A stretch of 64,000 nt of DNA, from contig NW_027460291.1 of the NCBI RefSeq assembly GCF_050947875.1, positions 28,457,589-28,521,588 of the forward strand. The letters are read 5' to 3'. Positions 1 to 12,078 of this stretch are shown piece after piece. Under the pieces are notes generated by a model. That model was not told the DNA's origin, searched no databases, and worked only from the letters and a program-made list of their open reading frames with translations. The stretch is from Dermacentor variabilis. Lineage: Eukaryota > Arthropoda > Arachnida > Ixodida > Ixodidae. The position numbers were made by a program, and so were the translations under genes. The stretch's first letter is position 1. Every line of letters starts with the position of its first letter.

Positions 1-764
1 GCAGCCAAGAATTCAGCGCAGTCGTTCCGCTGCAGGCAACCAGTCATCACACAGGGCTCGTTGCACTGCTCCCGGATGGTCGTTGTGCTGCTCAGCATAC
101 AGTCGACCGCATATCTTCGCTGCTGGCCTCCGTTGTCGCGATCTCACCGCTGGCAAACAGTTGTTGCATCTGGGTTGCAAGCCCCAAGGGTAGCGTTGGT
201 CTGGCGGCCTGGGGCACAACTGGAAGTATCCGAAGGTCCTGGCAAAGCATGAGTCGACTGCTAACAGAACAACTTGTTTATTCTAGCATTGCAAAAGAGC
301 GGCCGGTCAGGTTGACCAAAGTGGAGAGACGGGAGAGCACGCTACTCGACGGAAGAATTCGGAGCCTCTCTCTTGGCGTCCGGGGGCAGCTGCTCTTATA
401 CTCTCGGAGTTGAGGCAAGAGGGAACGGCTCTGGATGGGGCGCACGTGACGGCGCCGCTCGGGCACGTTGAGACTAGAAGGTGACGCATCCGCCGGGCCG
501 GCGCCGGTCAGACCTCCTCGCTTCACAGTTGGGGAGCTCCTCTCCCCGGCTGCCGCGCTTTAACAAGCGTGGGCACCAACATGCACACACACACACACAC
601 ACGCACACAGGAAGACACGTGGCATTGAAACATGCCTGGACGCGCTTGGCGGGGAGGCGTTGCGGCAGCGCTGAACGGGCCAAAATGTCCGCCGCTTTGA
701 ACGAAGCCCCGGCGTCCGTTGCATCCGCGCCGGCTATACCGCGCGTCGTAGGCGATACGTAACA
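1..764 (-). mobile_element. LTR retrotransposon end (LTR plus start of internal region), truncated by window edge
   Basis: Read on the minus strand the block starts TGTTACGTATCGCC at 764, a usual LTR 5' end. It has a TATA-like GTATAAGAG near 390-403 and an AATAAA polyadenylation signal near 277-282, so the U3/R/U5 layout is recognisable. Sequence to the left of about 170 is probably internal leader. The sequence at 765 onward matches the end of the duplicated block at 26938 and 29446, so this element inserted into that duplicated block. No gag or pol is visible because the element leaves the window. Superfamily (Gypsy or BEL) is inferred only. Confidence 0.5.
584..609. repeat. (CA)n microsatellite
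   Basis: About 12 CA units inside the LTR-like sequence, with one G interruption near the end. Confidence 0.9.
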
Positions 765-1907
765 GTGCAGAGACACTGAATATTGCAAATTCTGCAGAAA
801 TCCACAAGGTGAATGAAGTTCCCCCGGACCAGGATTAATATTCCTTAACTGTAAGGCATTCTTCCCAATGAGGCGATATGTATCTTTGCAACTTGTACTG
901 TTGGACAACAGTTTCACGAAACTTCCTCCTTCTCGTGCATCTTGTACAGAGTTCACGTGCTATATTTTAGCGGTGGTGTCTCGACTCCCACTTTCACCAT
1001 TAGGGTACACACACATGCTTTAATAGAATGCACTCTCATATGTGCTCCATTGAATTGCGTCTGTTGGCAATTTTCTGACCTTAGAACCCTCATATCCCAA
1101 GATTACTGTCAGAAATAAGACACCACTGAAGAAATATAAAAAAAATTAATCAAGTCTAGAGGTTTAATGTTCTAAGGCAACACGCAGGCCTAGAGGGTTG
1201 CTGTAGTGGGGTTTTCGAAATGAGTCAGGCTGCCGGTTGTTTGCTAACACGCATCTAAATCTAGTTATACAAGCATTTTGGCACTTCAACCCCATCAGAA
1301 TGTGGTCACGGTTGCCGGGAATAGAATGCACAACCTCATGCTGAGAAGAACTCCACACCTCCCAAGCCACCATGGCAGGCAATGCTAAACGTCTGCAATA
1401 AGATGAAAAACAGAATTTGACAAGAACTAGCCATACAGTTGTGTGCAGCAGTTTTTGGCGATTTCATATGGGGAATAAAGTTGAAGGGCGAAATCACTCG
1501 CGTGTGGCACACAAACAGTACTCAATGACAATGGGAAAATTATACACTATGCCATTGTGGCAACAAGTTACACAAAATAAATGCGCCCTCGGCTTTGCGA
1601 GCTGGTAGAAATCCCAGGCTCACAGAGACACTCGTACGTAGGCAGTCGGGCGCCGTCCGGGAAAGGAGTAGGCATCAGTTGATGGCAGAAGACAGACCGA
1701 GTTTATATGCAGCATAAGACAGACAGGCGTTAGCCCTAAGTGCTCGAGAGTGCAAACCCTCATCTCTCGGTCCCTGTCCAGTGGCTCAGACACAGGGGCA
1801 CCGAAGGATTCTCAGAACTGTAGACTGGGCGAGATCGCTTCCTGTTTCTGCTGTGTTGGTGCGTCACTTGTTCACAACAAGAGATACTGCCTTGGATGTA
1901 TAGGTTT

Positions 1908-2153
1908 AAAAAATGAATTTAATTATGGGGTTTTACATGCCAAAACGCAATTTGAATATGAGGCATTCAAAAATGAAGGACTCCGGTGTAATTATGACCG
2001 CCCACGATTCCTTAACATGCACCCAATGCACAGTACAAGGACATTATTTTTTTGTGTTTCCCCCGCACCGATATGTGGCCGCCGCAGTCGGGATTTGATC
2101 CTGCTCCCTTGAACTTAATAACGTAACGCCATAGCCACTACGCCACCACAGCA
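1908..2153 (-). mobile_element. tRNA-derived SINE (Ruka-like), diverged
   Basis: Minus-strand copy of the tick SINE: GGGGTTTTACATGCC start of the tail, central GGCCGCCGCAGTCGGGATT and a degraded tRNA-like head ending GCCACCACAGCAGG. A similar ATGTATA motif flanks both sides and may be the target duplication. The same insertion sits at the equivalent place in the second copy (30566-30804), so it predates the segmental duplication. Confidence 0.8.
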
Positions 2154-3248
2154 GGTATGTATAATAGTTATGGTCTTGCCGCACACAACACAGCTTTGAA
2201 TAGAGTACTGAAAGTCGGGCTGGTTTGCAAATGGTATTACTAGAGTAACAGCGCATGGGAAAGGACAAACTGATTGAATCAGCACATTGTGTGTTCATTC
2301 AATTTGTCCTGCCCTTTGTGTTACAGTGTACTTCAACTCTCAGAGTACTTCAACTTTGAGTAATGCCAGCCACAGAGGTCTCTCACAGATGCTCGACAGA
2401 TTAACGCTACAAACCTCTGAGTGGGGCATTGACACGTACGTACAATATGTGACTGCACAATTAAGACACGTACTTCATCAGCCTCCATAATTTTCGCATT
2501 ATAAGGGAGGATGGCCAGCACTTAATGTAAGCGTGAGGTTTACGGCAATCCTACAAAGACCAATGCATGGCTTCGCCACCACCACTTTGAGGCTTTCGAG
2601 AGATATGAAAGCAATAAATTCTATTCACGTACGCAGGTGTTGTAAAAGCAGAGTACCTCAATGAAGCAACTTAACAGTTTCAATGCCAAACAGCTAGCTA
2701 GGAGTCCAGTAGCATTCCGCAATCGTCGATAATGTATTTGGAAAATTCGAAATACCAATAAACGGGGCAAAGACGGATGTGTGGAGCGACAAAGAAAAGT
2801 TCCTGGAATTAATAGATTTAAGCCAAAGTCCCTGCAACCGACGTTCAAGAAAGAATACAAACATGGTACGACCCCAATCTGTGGTCTTGCCGAGAAGTAG
2901 ACGACTATAAAGCGACTAGGTTGCAAGGATGGACAGAATGGCAGCTAAGAAAGGGCTCCATAAATATCCATAAATATGAAAACACCAGAGGAAACTTTGC
3001 CAAGCGAGCGTTTTTACATTTGGCCCTCATTAGTAAAACGCCCCTGTGGACCAAGAGTCAATTCGTCAGCATTTAAGTGTCGGAAAACGCTGAGAGATAG
3101 TTGACATAGCGGAAAGCAGTCTGTAACGAGTGGAGGCTGGCGATTGGCGAGTCGACGTTGATGAAGCATTTCACACTACCGACTTCGCTGATTCAATGCG
3201 AATTCAATCTCACGCGATGTCTATGCTGAACGTAAATATGCAGAAACA

Positions 3249-3351
<103 letters not shown>

Positions 3352-3364
3352 GAAAGAAACGCAC

Positions 3365-3516
3365 CTTTGCCCACAGCCAGCCCACAGGCAACTGACTGGC
3401 GGATGAACTTGACAACTTCGGCCTTCTTCGGGTTGGCCTAGTAGGTGTACCGCAACTCCCGGGCCAATGCTAGGAGCTCGACGTATTGCTGAGACTCGAG
3501 GCCCTTGATGTCAGGG
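3365..3516 (-). pseudogene. Decayed NuSAP-like N-terminal exon, copy 1
   Basis: Read on the minus strand, codons give DIKGLESQQYVELLALAREL, an in-frame TAG, then AEVVKFIRQ and a Gly/Ala-rich end, followed by AAAG|GTGCG, a good splice donor. The pattern (L-E-x-x-x-Y-x-E-L-x-x-L-A then a short basic K-x-x-x-V-x-x-I/F) resembles the SAP-like start of NuSAP, a microtubule-binding mitotic-spindle protein of the nucleus. The second copy at 32154-32305 is clearly related but carries its stop at another codon, so both are dead and decayed independently. NuSAP identity is inferred from motif memory; another SAP-domain protein is possible. Confidence 0.4.
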
Positions 3517-3875
3517 TTGGTTCACGCCTTCGATGATGGAAAGAGCGGCAGCAAAACTTCGCGGAGAAGTGCGACGAAATTTAAAGGCCGGCGCTGGGAG
3601 CATGCACGCGGTAGCAGACGACCCCAAGTGGAGTCCGCTGCGGCCACGCATGATGTAACCAAAACAAAGGCTAATATAAAACACAAAAAATGCTAATATC
3701 ATCGTTTTGTTGTTAAGTAGACTATGCTTACATAGATAAAACATCTATTTGATGCCACGTTTTAAAATCGAAAATGACTGTCGACGCCTACACGCACGCG
3801 CCCGCAGTGGCCGCAGTGCGAGAATTGCTGTGGTTCCTTGCGACTCAGTAGTCTGTGCTGTAGTACTGGAGTACT

Positions 3876-5729
3876 GTGTAATATCTGCGAGTACGAATAA
3901 CGCTGTCGTTACGAAGCTCCAGAAGCTTCGAACAAAGTGTGCTGCATCCACGAAACAGCACTACGTATTGCCTGATTTGGACTGCCCATTTTGAAGAGCC
4001 GTGGCAACACTGCGACGACTGCATATGGTGCCGACACGGATAATACATATTGCAGGGTGTGTCATAAGTAGCGCTTTATAGTTGTGTTTGCGCCTTCTGA
4101 TAAAACCGGATACCTGTTTTGCCTTGGACACCAGGTCGAGACACTGTTCACTTGCTCAAAAACGAAGAAGCGATGCGCGCCGGCATCGACGATCAGTGTA
4201 GGGTGCATAAACATTTCCAAATCACTCTGCAATATAAGGGTGCCTTTTGTCGATGAACAAATTGAATTCACACAATCCGCGTCCCTTTGCGCACGCAGAA
4301 GCCTAGTAAATCGGGCAAGGTAATGTTACGCGAAAGCTTGAACATGAAACGTGAATCTAACAGAAAGGCTTTTTCTCGCCTGAAGGCCGTCTTAGCAAGT
4401 GCCTATCACGAGTTTTAGGTGACTCACATGAGGCTCGGCACTGAACACTGTGTAGAGTGCCCCTGCTTCAGTCTGGCTTGCGCCCATCCCGCTTTCATGA
4501 ACCAGTTGAATTGCTGGTGCAGTGAGACAGCCGTTGCATAGCAGCAATGAATATTACCTGTGGAACTAATAGTAATGCGATGGATTTTTATGGTGATTCT
4601 CAGTATGTATCATATGCATGGGAATGCAATCTTTCTACCCTGTGTACGTATTTAGATAAATGGTTTATCTTCTGAAACTATGGTACCGCACCTGGATATT
4701 CATCACTACATTTTTGGGCTTCCTTATTGACAACTGTCTTTGCTCTACAAAGAAGGCCAAGTTTTTCTCGCTAAGGCAACAGGCTTGTGCGACTTAGCTG
4801 GACTTGAAGCAATTCACAGGGGTCAAACATATGTGGTGGAGTTTTACTGGTACAACTTTCAATTGGGGGTCAATGTGCATGCACCTCTAGGGGCTCATTT
4901 TCTATTGCAAACGCTAGAATAGAGGCCTTTTTAAAGTTGTATGCCTTAATAAAATTGTTAAAATACAGCAGTATGCCGGCAAATTTAAGAAATGTGAAGT
5001 CATTTTGGTACATTGTTGTTCCTAATGGACGCCTTAGTGTCGCTGTTATTTCTCAGCATTCTCTCACAACAGCTATTGTTCTTTCATTTTTGAAAGAAAT
5101 GAAAGTCCTCCCTCTTTCTAAATCTGGTGAATAAGGCATTTGTATCCATGTATAGATTGATGTCATAACACCTTCTTAAGGTAAACTGTTAGAATACATG
5201 CGCATTGTTGAATTCATTGAATCACATAATGCCCGTCTAAGTTCCAATATGGCTTTGTGCGTGAATTTCGTACAATGTTGCAGTTTATGGAAAGCACTCG
5301 TGATGTCACTGATGCTTGTGTTTTCTAGCATTTCAAGAAAGGTCAATCATGATTAATAGTCTGTACTTCATTCGCTTGCTTTTTTCGCATTACATGGTGT
5401 TTGCGTATTGTTCTTGTATAGATACTTGAATAAAAAATTCGATTACACTTCAGTGCTCCTATTGCATTTTCACTGTCCTTCATACTGTGAGCACTGTTTC
5501 TAGTATTTCAAATTTGCACTAACTCGCCCAGTTCTCAGTGTGGAAGTTTAAAGTCGGCTGTTTAAATAAGAATCTAATAAATACGAAAACTGTCTGCACG
5601 ACAATAACAATAATTTTACTCTTTGCAGCATGTAGTTTACACATGTTGGCAAAAGAAGATTTGAATGAGATACACAGAGTGTTACAGTGTGCAAGGTTGA
5701 ACGGTCCTGTTTCTGCCATGGATGCCGGA
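3876..5729. other. No recognisable gene
   Basis: Single-copy-looking, AT-rich sequence. ORFs are short and lack motifs. The only structure noted is a stretch of about 85 bp at 5580-5665 that recurs at 6600-6690. Confidence 0.5.
5580..5665 (+). repeat. Direct repeat, partner 6600-6690
   Basis: Both copies share an AATAA...GAAAACTGTC lead, a TTTTACT(C/G)TTTGCA core and ACATGTTGG(C/T)A then AAGAAGATTTGAA. They lie about 1 kb apart on either side of the solo LTR. Family not recognised. Confidence 0.55.
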
Positions 5730-5733
5730 ATAT

Positions 5734-6135
5734 TGCCACGTGGTGGTGATGTTGAAAAACACAGTATTAATACTGTGAACGACAAAACTCACTTTTATTG
5801 GGCGAACCTGTGCCCACAATAGCACAACGATAGCGGCGAACACTGTCGGCGATCGTCGAAAATCTGATCTGCGGGTCACGCGCATCGGCTTTAATACATC
5901 AGGCGTCGAATGTTCCAGAGTAATCGCTTTGACCCGCGTGCCTTCCACAAAGTTCTACATTATTCGCGTCGCGCACATATGCAATCAGATTATACAAGGT
6001 TCGGTCAGAGACAGCGGATGGAACCATCGATAACATTACAGAAACTTCCGATACATGCTGGCGCGTCCTGCGCTGTGCGATAACATTTGTTAGGCGGCGA
6101 TACGTGTCGCCCGATAAAGACAAGTACACGTGTCA
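5734..6135 (-). mobile_element. Solo LTR (Gypsy-like), family A, ATAT target duplication
   Basis: On the minus strand it begins TGACACGTGTACTTGTC and ends CACGTGGCA, i.e. TG...CA termini. An AATAAA signal lies near the minus-strand 3' end (5793-5800). ATAT flanks both sides (5730-5733 and 6136-6139). It aligns end to end with 22973-23387. No internal region is present, so it is probably a recombination-derived solo LTR. Confidence 0.8.
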
Positions 6136-6139
6136 ATAT

Positions 6140-6843
6140 CATCATAGATGTGCACGGGTATTGCACTGTAAGGGTGAGACCTGCTCCAGGGCTTTGTATA
6201 AAGTCCCAGCTCCTTGCATTCATAACGTGGTTGGTAATCTCCCTACCCGATTTCTCATCCCAATCCCTGCATTTCATTCTACTGTATTGACAATTGACAA
6301 TTTTTAAGCACCTTTCTTTCAATAACATTGAGGGTTGCATTCATTGTGTGTCAAGGTGTTTTCTAATGCACCAAGATAAAAGATTCTTACAAGTTTTCAA
6401 AGCCGACGCAATTAGAAAGATGTTCTCCGACAAAGTGTGGTCATTGAGACTCAAAGCACCTTGCCCCACAAGACATCAATGAATTTTACCTTTAGATAAA
6501 AACACATCAGTTTCATACTTGCCAAGCTACATCTCTACGCCAGTAGGCACCATATGGCCTTTTCCAAAAGAAGGTTAAAATGACACTCCAATAAAAAAGA
6601 AAACTGTCAGTAGGACAAGAACAATGATTTTACTGTTTGCAAAATGCTTTTTTCACATGTTGGTACAAGAAGATTTGAAAAAGATAGACTCTTTAAAAGT
6701 TTTCTGTTTGGACTTATGTTTTCTTGATTTCAATTTCAAGATGTGAAGTAGGTAGCAAGAGTGTGCAGCTTTTCTGCATGTGGTGTTGACAGAGCTAAGA
6801 TATGCTGAATACATGCTGAACTGGAAAGGTAAATAAACGTACA
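6140..6843. other. No recognisable gene; holds second copy of an 85-bp repeat
   Basis: Contains 6600-6690, the partner of 5580-5665. Otherwise no motif, ORF or transposon end that I can name. Confidence 0.5.
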
Positions 6844-7344
6844 CTAAAGCGAAACACTAAATCAGTTTAGACTAATGAAGCATATTTTGAGAACCCTGCA
6901 GGCAGTCATTTAAAAAGATAGTTTCATTATTAGATGAGAAAATGGAGGTCCAAATATCAGTATTTAAGTTTCGCGCCGAAACCCCAGCGCCGGTACGTCA
7001 TCGTGGCGTCAGGAATTCCAAAGTACGTTTTCGCATTTGGGCCGCGTTGGCTGAATAAAGGTTCCCAAAACTTGCCATGTTTAATATTTGGTTCCTTTAG
7101 AAGGCAATTTAGTCATTCTGTACCGCTGTATATAATTAGTAGGCCCTAGAAGGGTTCCATCAAAATTCAAGACGTCACAGCCCCCAGGTGCGGGAACTTA
7201 AGTAGGCGTCGCTACCCGTATTTTGTTCTTGCGCTTTTTCTGGCTTACCAAACGCCTTATCGTTGTAAGAGTGGTGTTTTGGTGTTGTGGAGCGGTAATT
7301 TACTGATGCAGAAGAAGTCATTTTTCACTTTAGTGTCCCTTTAG
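6844..7344. mobile_element. MITE-like DNA transposon with CTAAAG terminal inverted repeats
   Basis: Left end CTAAAGCGAAACACTAAAT and right end CTTTAGTGTCCCTTTAG are imperfect inverted repeats of CTAAAGGGACACTAAAG over about 500 bp. No transposase ORF lies inside. Superfamily and target duplication are not clear, so it is called only from the inverted ends and size. Confidence 0.55.
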
Positions 7345-7777
7345 AGGTCAGCAGGATTCTCTGGTAAAGGTGGCACGCACAATACAACTAGGATACAATA
7401 TGCAGATTACTTTGCAATTACTCGTTTGCTTTCTCGGTGTTGCGTGGTAGGAAAGAAAGCTGCAGCATAAGTCTGCATGGTGTAGTGTTATTTATCATCA
7501 TAATATCATCAAAGAATGCAGTTCATTGCTCCACCAAACGCACCACCAGCCAGCTAAGCCATTCTTGACATAAAGCTTCTCAGCTTGATCTTTGACATAT
7601 GTTAGCTTTGGGATAGTCCTTTGACACAAACTTCTTACAGGAACTGTGGAAAGGGGGTCAAGAATGCAAAATAAATCTTTGGAAATTGAATTGCCCAACC
7701 ACCCAGTATAATTTATGGTTCTGTTTTTCTTGATGCCAGCTTGAGACTTTAGAAGCTACGTCTTAGCATGCAAGCTG

Positions 7778-7780
<3 letters not shown>
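7345..7780. other. No recognisable gene
   Basis: A 66-codon minus ORF at 7498-7698 has no motif. Nothing else seen. Confidence 0.5.

Positions 7781-7852
<72 letters not shown>
7781..7852. repeat. (AT)n microsatellite, left block
   Basis: About 36 pure AT units directly abutting the SINE tail. Confidence 0.95.
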
Positions 7853-7855
<3 letters not shown>

Positions 7856-8086
7856 AAAAATTACATTATGGGCTTTTACTTGCCAAAACCACTTTCTGAC
7901 TATGAGGCACGCCGTAGTGGAGGATTCCAGAAATTTCGATCACCCGGGGTTCTTTAACGTGCACCTTATTCTAAGCACACGGGTGTTTCCGCATTTCGCC
8001 TCCACCGGAATGCGGCCGCCGTGGTCGGGATTCGATCCCGAGACCCCGTGCTCAGCAGCGCAACACCATAGCCACTGAACAACCAC

Positions 8087-8089
<3 letters not shown>
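7853..8089 (-). mobile_element. tRNA-derived SINE (Ruka-like) flanked by AT repeats
   Basis: Minus-strand SINE with tail motif TTTTACTTGCCAAAACCACT, a CACCCGGGGTTCTTTAACGT core, and tRNA-like head whose B-box complement is GGGATTCGATCCC. It ends AACCACG and is embedded between two long AT tracts, so the target duplication cannot be read. Confidence 0.9.

Positions 8090-8169
<80 letters not shown>
8090..8169. repeat. (AT)n microsatellite, right block
   Basis: About 39 pure AT units on the tRNA-head side of the SINE. Together with the left block it suggests insertion into one AT array, or later expansion of an AT-rich target duplication. Confidence 0.95.
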
Positions 8170-8173
<4 letters not shown>

Positions 8174-8842
8174 CATAAGCGCTAGATATAAAAAGCCATT
8201 TGATTATCCCCCCCGATAAAGGTCCAAATGGCTCTAGTTGAAAACTACGAAATAAAATTGTGTAGATCCCACACATCTTAAAACTTTTGTGCGCAAACAA
8301 ACAGGGACGAAGAATAGGGGCAGCACAAGGACGAGCGCTTTCCCACACACAGTGTGGGAATCGATGGTACGCGAAATATTTTGGAGGTAGTTGGTTATGT
8401 AAAAGTGAAGCGTTGCTATCGGCTGTTCCGAAATAAACACTCGTGTGCAATTTGCTTTTGAATCGCTGCGGAAACAGAGGTGACCAACAACCGGTGAGTG
8501 TGCTGCTGCTGAGACAGTCGGATCTTTTTATGTGAGGCATCTGGTTCGAGCTCCAGCTAGCGTGAAATTTGCATGACAAAGGGGGTATGATTACAATGCG
8601 ATGAACATGATGGCGCCATAAACATAACCACATATCTAGTGGCACAAGGTAACATACAACTTTGGCCACTTGGTTTGCATAAAAACATTATAAGAGCAAC
8701 AACCCCATTGTTGAAATCTTTCAATAAAAACTATAAAAAATTTAGTGCTTTGTTGCACCTATAAAACTACATCAAAAAGTCACATACTGACGTAAGCAAA
8801 TACACAATAAAAAGCCGATAATAATATTAGCAATATTATATT
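8170..8842. other. No recognisable gene
   Basis: Open minus frame to 8669 runs through the AT repeat as YIYIYI and is not a real gene. No motif or transposon end is seen. Confidence 0.5.
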
Positions 8843-9240
8843 ACTTATGCTGGGCCAGGTTGCAGCAGCACCAGTACAACGTCTAATCGTTGCCTTCTCT
8901 TCGTGCCTCGCCAGTTTTGCTTATCGCAACTACTGGGACTTCACGTGTCCTCGAATAGCTTCGTCTGACTTCCTCCTCGCTTCTGGCTGGGAATGTGAAT
9001 TCCACAAAGTGATTGCTCTGCGACTACCCGATGACTGCAATAAGTGATAGTTCCGGCGTATCTCTCTTCAAACGTCTGCATGTCAGTCATACGGGCGATC
9101 TGCCTCTTGATCAGCCAGTTACCGACAACTGCTGATCTGTGACGTCAGCCACCATAAGTGTAAATCGATCCATTCTTCAGCGGCCCAGGTTGCAGCCGCA
9201 CCAGTACGATGTTTAATCATTGCTTGCTCTTCGTGTAGGT
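8843..9240 (+). repeat. LINE 5'-UTR-like repeat, copy A (partner 37161-37573)
   Basis: Aligns over about 400 bp with 37161-37573, which leads into the 2A-bearing LINE ORF. Each copy contains the motif CCAGGTTGCAGC(A/C)GCAC twice, at 8854 and 9183 here, giving a period of about 330 bp. Here the LINE coding part is missing and the sequence runs into the left end of the Tc1-like element. I infer a stranded 5'-UTR. Confidence 0.6.
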
Positions 9241-9362
9241 AAGTACACGCGGCAGCAAAATAATACGGGGCGCGCCAGCGATGGCTGAAATCAGATAAAA
9301 CTGCATCGCCGCGCCATCTGATGTCGTGCGTCTGGTGTCGAGACATCACAATGCGCGTGCGC

Positions 9363-9469
9363 GTCCTTTTTCGCTCGCAGCCATGCCCTTTTACTCGCTC
9401 GCCGCCTACTAGCTGATCACATGTAGTGCTTGGCGGTAGGGGTCGCTCTTTTTCAATCCGTGACGAGCT
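9363..9469 (+). repeat. Left terminal inverted repeat
   Basis: Pairs with 12079-12185. Shared stretches include CTAGCTGA, ACATGTAG and the CTCGC...TTTTACTCG region. Confidence 0.65.
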
Positions 9470-9883
9470 CTGCCTGACGGGACCACGGTGAGAGTGAATC
9501 GTACGCTGCTCCAGTTGCCCTAAATAAAGAGATAACGTGTGTTGTCTCGGTGACAAACGGTGGAATATACAGCGTTAGTTCGGCAGTTTGTATTTTCTGT
9601 TTGGTTGAAACGCCCCGTTTGATCATGAAATGCGAACGAGGGCACAGAAAACAAAGAGGCGTTGAGGCGAAGAAATAAGTTTATTTACATCAAATGAGAC
9701 GAGATAGGCAGGTCATCAAGAAATAGGCAAGTACACGAGTAAAAAATAACGCGAGCAGATATCGGCGAAGTCATATGCTGGCCATGGAGGAACAAAGATG
9801 AAAGCTAGTTAGCCTGAGGGCACGCAAAATATAGCATCGGCAAAATGTATTCTCTGCGTCCCCGATAGTTCTGCAAAAATTTA

Positions 9884-11176
9884 GGAGGTGAAGTCACCGC
9901 CTGCGGAAATTATCTCTGACATCCGCCTGGGCACCGAACTGTAAAGCGAGGCGACATATTCGCTGTCAGATCGAAGGAGATCCCACTCCTTACGAATGGC
10001 GTTCCAGAGTACATCCGCCGTCGCCCTGGACAAGTTGGGTTTGGACAGAGCCGACATCATGCGCGCACACACATTTTCGATGGGGTTTACGTCCGCGCCA
10101 TCAGGAGGCCACAGCAACGTGCGCTCGCCAAGGTTCTCAAGCACGTCGGTCCCGTTGCGAGCCATGCGCACGGGGTTTTTGTCCTGCTGGAAAAGCAAAC
10201 AGCCGTCGGGGAAGAGTCAATCCAGCACATATGAGAGCATGGTGTCTTGAAGCAGAAAACTGTTAGATGACGCCGTGAATTTCCCATCAATGAGGACAAG
10301 AGGCCCTAGCCCATCTTGCTGATGGCACCCCACATGGAGACTGCACACCGGCCACTTGAAAAAACGCTCGGAGTATAGCCATGGTGATACCTGCAATTTG
10401 AAAAGAACCAGAACGGACAGAAAAAAATAAGCAGAAAAGGGATTTTGCAGTCGGTAAATCAAAGCTTACAATACGGATTGTGCTACATACAGCTTGAAAC
10501 CATATCATCGTACAAATAACTTGAAACACGTGTATTTTAAGTGCTGCTAACAGAAGTTATTTATCGATATTGATGTTACTTGACATGTATTCATTTCTCA
10601 ATTGAGATTAGCAGATAATTTCATTCATGGGGATAATTTGAAAACTCCTCAGTATTAGTACAGCGAAGTGAAATTTCGGCATATGCGAAGGAGCAAAATA
10701 TGTTAACACGGCGGTAAAGTGAAGGCATTGCTTACCTGGAATTCAAGGGCCACCGCTCCCTCCTTTTTTGATCCCAACGAGGGCCAATCTTCTGCGTTCC
10801 AGTGCTGGTGGTCCAGAGCGAAGTCCAGGCGTTGTTGGCGTTGTCGCTCAGTCAGGAAGGGCTTTTGCTCCGCGTCACAAGAAATATCCAGTGACAGCTC
10901 GTCGCGGATTTCTTTAGCACTGAGGAAAGGGCCCACGACAGGTGCGGCCACAATCAATATGTCGTGCTCATGCGTTGTGGCTCTTGGCCGGCCGGACCGC
11001 TTGGCATCCGCAAGTGTTCCTTCATCTGGAAAGGCACGGGTAATTCTGCGCACCGATGTCTTCGGCCTGCGAGTTATCCGGCAAATCACTTTCTGCTGTG
11101 CACGCTCAACGAAAAATCGGGCGATCAGCGTCCGTTCTTCAACTGGGACACGTGGTGTAATTTCAGCAGACGCCAC
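9884..11176 (-). pseudogene. Tc1/IS630 transposase, two exons, one internal stop
   Basis: Exon 1 (11176 to 10736) encodes an N-terminal helix-turn-helix with RRITRAFPDEGTL and the GRPRATT linker. Exon 2 (10390 to 9884) carries VGCHQQDGLGPLVLIDG, then LFQQDKNPV and ADVNPIENV. The D of QQD and the E of PIEN are 34 residues apart, the DD34E spacing of Tc1 elements; the first catalytic Asp is not clear (GSKKE where FSDE is expected). A TGA at 10217-10219 interrupts exon 2. The predicted intron joins the two exons in phase. Length when joined is near 320-330 residues, normal for the family. The real start may be the ATG near 11201, one base out of frame. The enzyme would cut and paste DNA in the nucleus; this copy is dead. 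Confidence 0.75.
10391..10735 (-). other. Predicted spliceosomal intron in the transposase
   Basis: On the minus strand exon 1 ends GAATTCCAG and the intron begins GTAAGC. The 3' end is a pyrimidine-rich run TTCTTTTCAAATTGCAG before GTATCACCATGG. Splicing joins Glu-Phe-Gln to Val-Ser-Pro-Trp in phase 0 and restores one transposase frame. Both sites fit consensus closely. Confidence 0.65.
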
Positions 11177-11480
11177 GCCTTTATTCGGCGCTCCGCATTT
11201 CTAAACCATTAAAAAGTATTGCTGGCCAATGAGAAGCCAGAAGACAGGACGAGCGGGTAAAGCTAAAAAACATGGCGTGACAGCCGATTTCGAGACGAAC
11301 CACTGAACATCAGCTCATTCACTGTGTAGATAAATCTATATGCTCGCGCGGTGCCCCTCTTGCTAGCTTTTTATATTTCTTATCAGCGCCTTAATAGTAC
11401 ACAGCGACATAAAACAGCCGGGAAGAGTGACGTCGCCTTCAGATTTTTAGTTCGACACATGTGCCCAATAATAGAAAACT

Positions 11481-11703
11481 AATGACTTCTGGGGTTTTAC
11501 GTGCCAAAGCAACGATTATATTATGAGGGACGCCGTAGTGCAGGGCTACGGAAAATTTTAACCCCTGGGGTTCACTGATATCGCACAGTACACGGGCCTC
11601 TAGCATTTTCGCCTACACCGAAAATGCGACCGCCGTGGTCAGGACCTGCGTCTTTCGGGTCAACAGACAAACACCATAACCACTAGGCCGCCGCGGGGGA
11701 CAG
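11481..11703 (-). mobile_element. tRNA-derived SINE (Ruka-like), diverged, 12-bp target duplication
   Basis: Minus-strand SINE with GGGGTTTTACGTGCCAAAG tail and CGACCGCCGTGGTCAGGA head. TAATAGAAAACT at 11469-11480 and TAATAGAACACT at 11704-11715 are the near-identical flanking duplications. It sits upstream of the transposase within the Tc1-like element. Confidence 0.85.
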
Positions 11704-12078
11704 TAATAGAACACTCCTCTCTTTTAATACTTGACGCTGCATTCAGTCGTCATTGAAAGCAGACAAACCGTTGCTTAGCGTGGTGAAACTCCAAACTTGA
11801 TCTGCAAGCTTTCGGACTGGAGGTCAAACGATGCAATTCTTCTTACTGTCTTGTGTGATGGCGCTCTTCAGGCATTGTGATCGCCTATAGCAAGCATGGA
11901 AATCACAACGCGTTCCGCGTGGTTAAATAAATTAACAAAAACACGTGTCTGCAGTGATGAACGATAGCACGTTAAAAAAAAGGTCTGGCTGCTACATTAT
12001 CTGTCTGGTCGTTACAAGTCGAGCAGTGTAGGCTTCACAGCCACCGCCACGCCCCCAACGCGCCGCCATCGAATTGAG

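Noticed and set aside
584..609. CRISPR-like or regulatory array
   Set aside because: Plain CA microsatellite; no spacer-repeat structure exists anywhere in this eukaryotic window.
474..956. 160-codon minus ORF
   Set aside because: Spans the CA repeat and crosses the LTR edge into the duplicated block, so it is not a gene.
7940..8669. Minus ORFs with long YIYIYI runs
   Set aside because: Translation of an AT microsatellite that happens to lack stops; no flanking motif.
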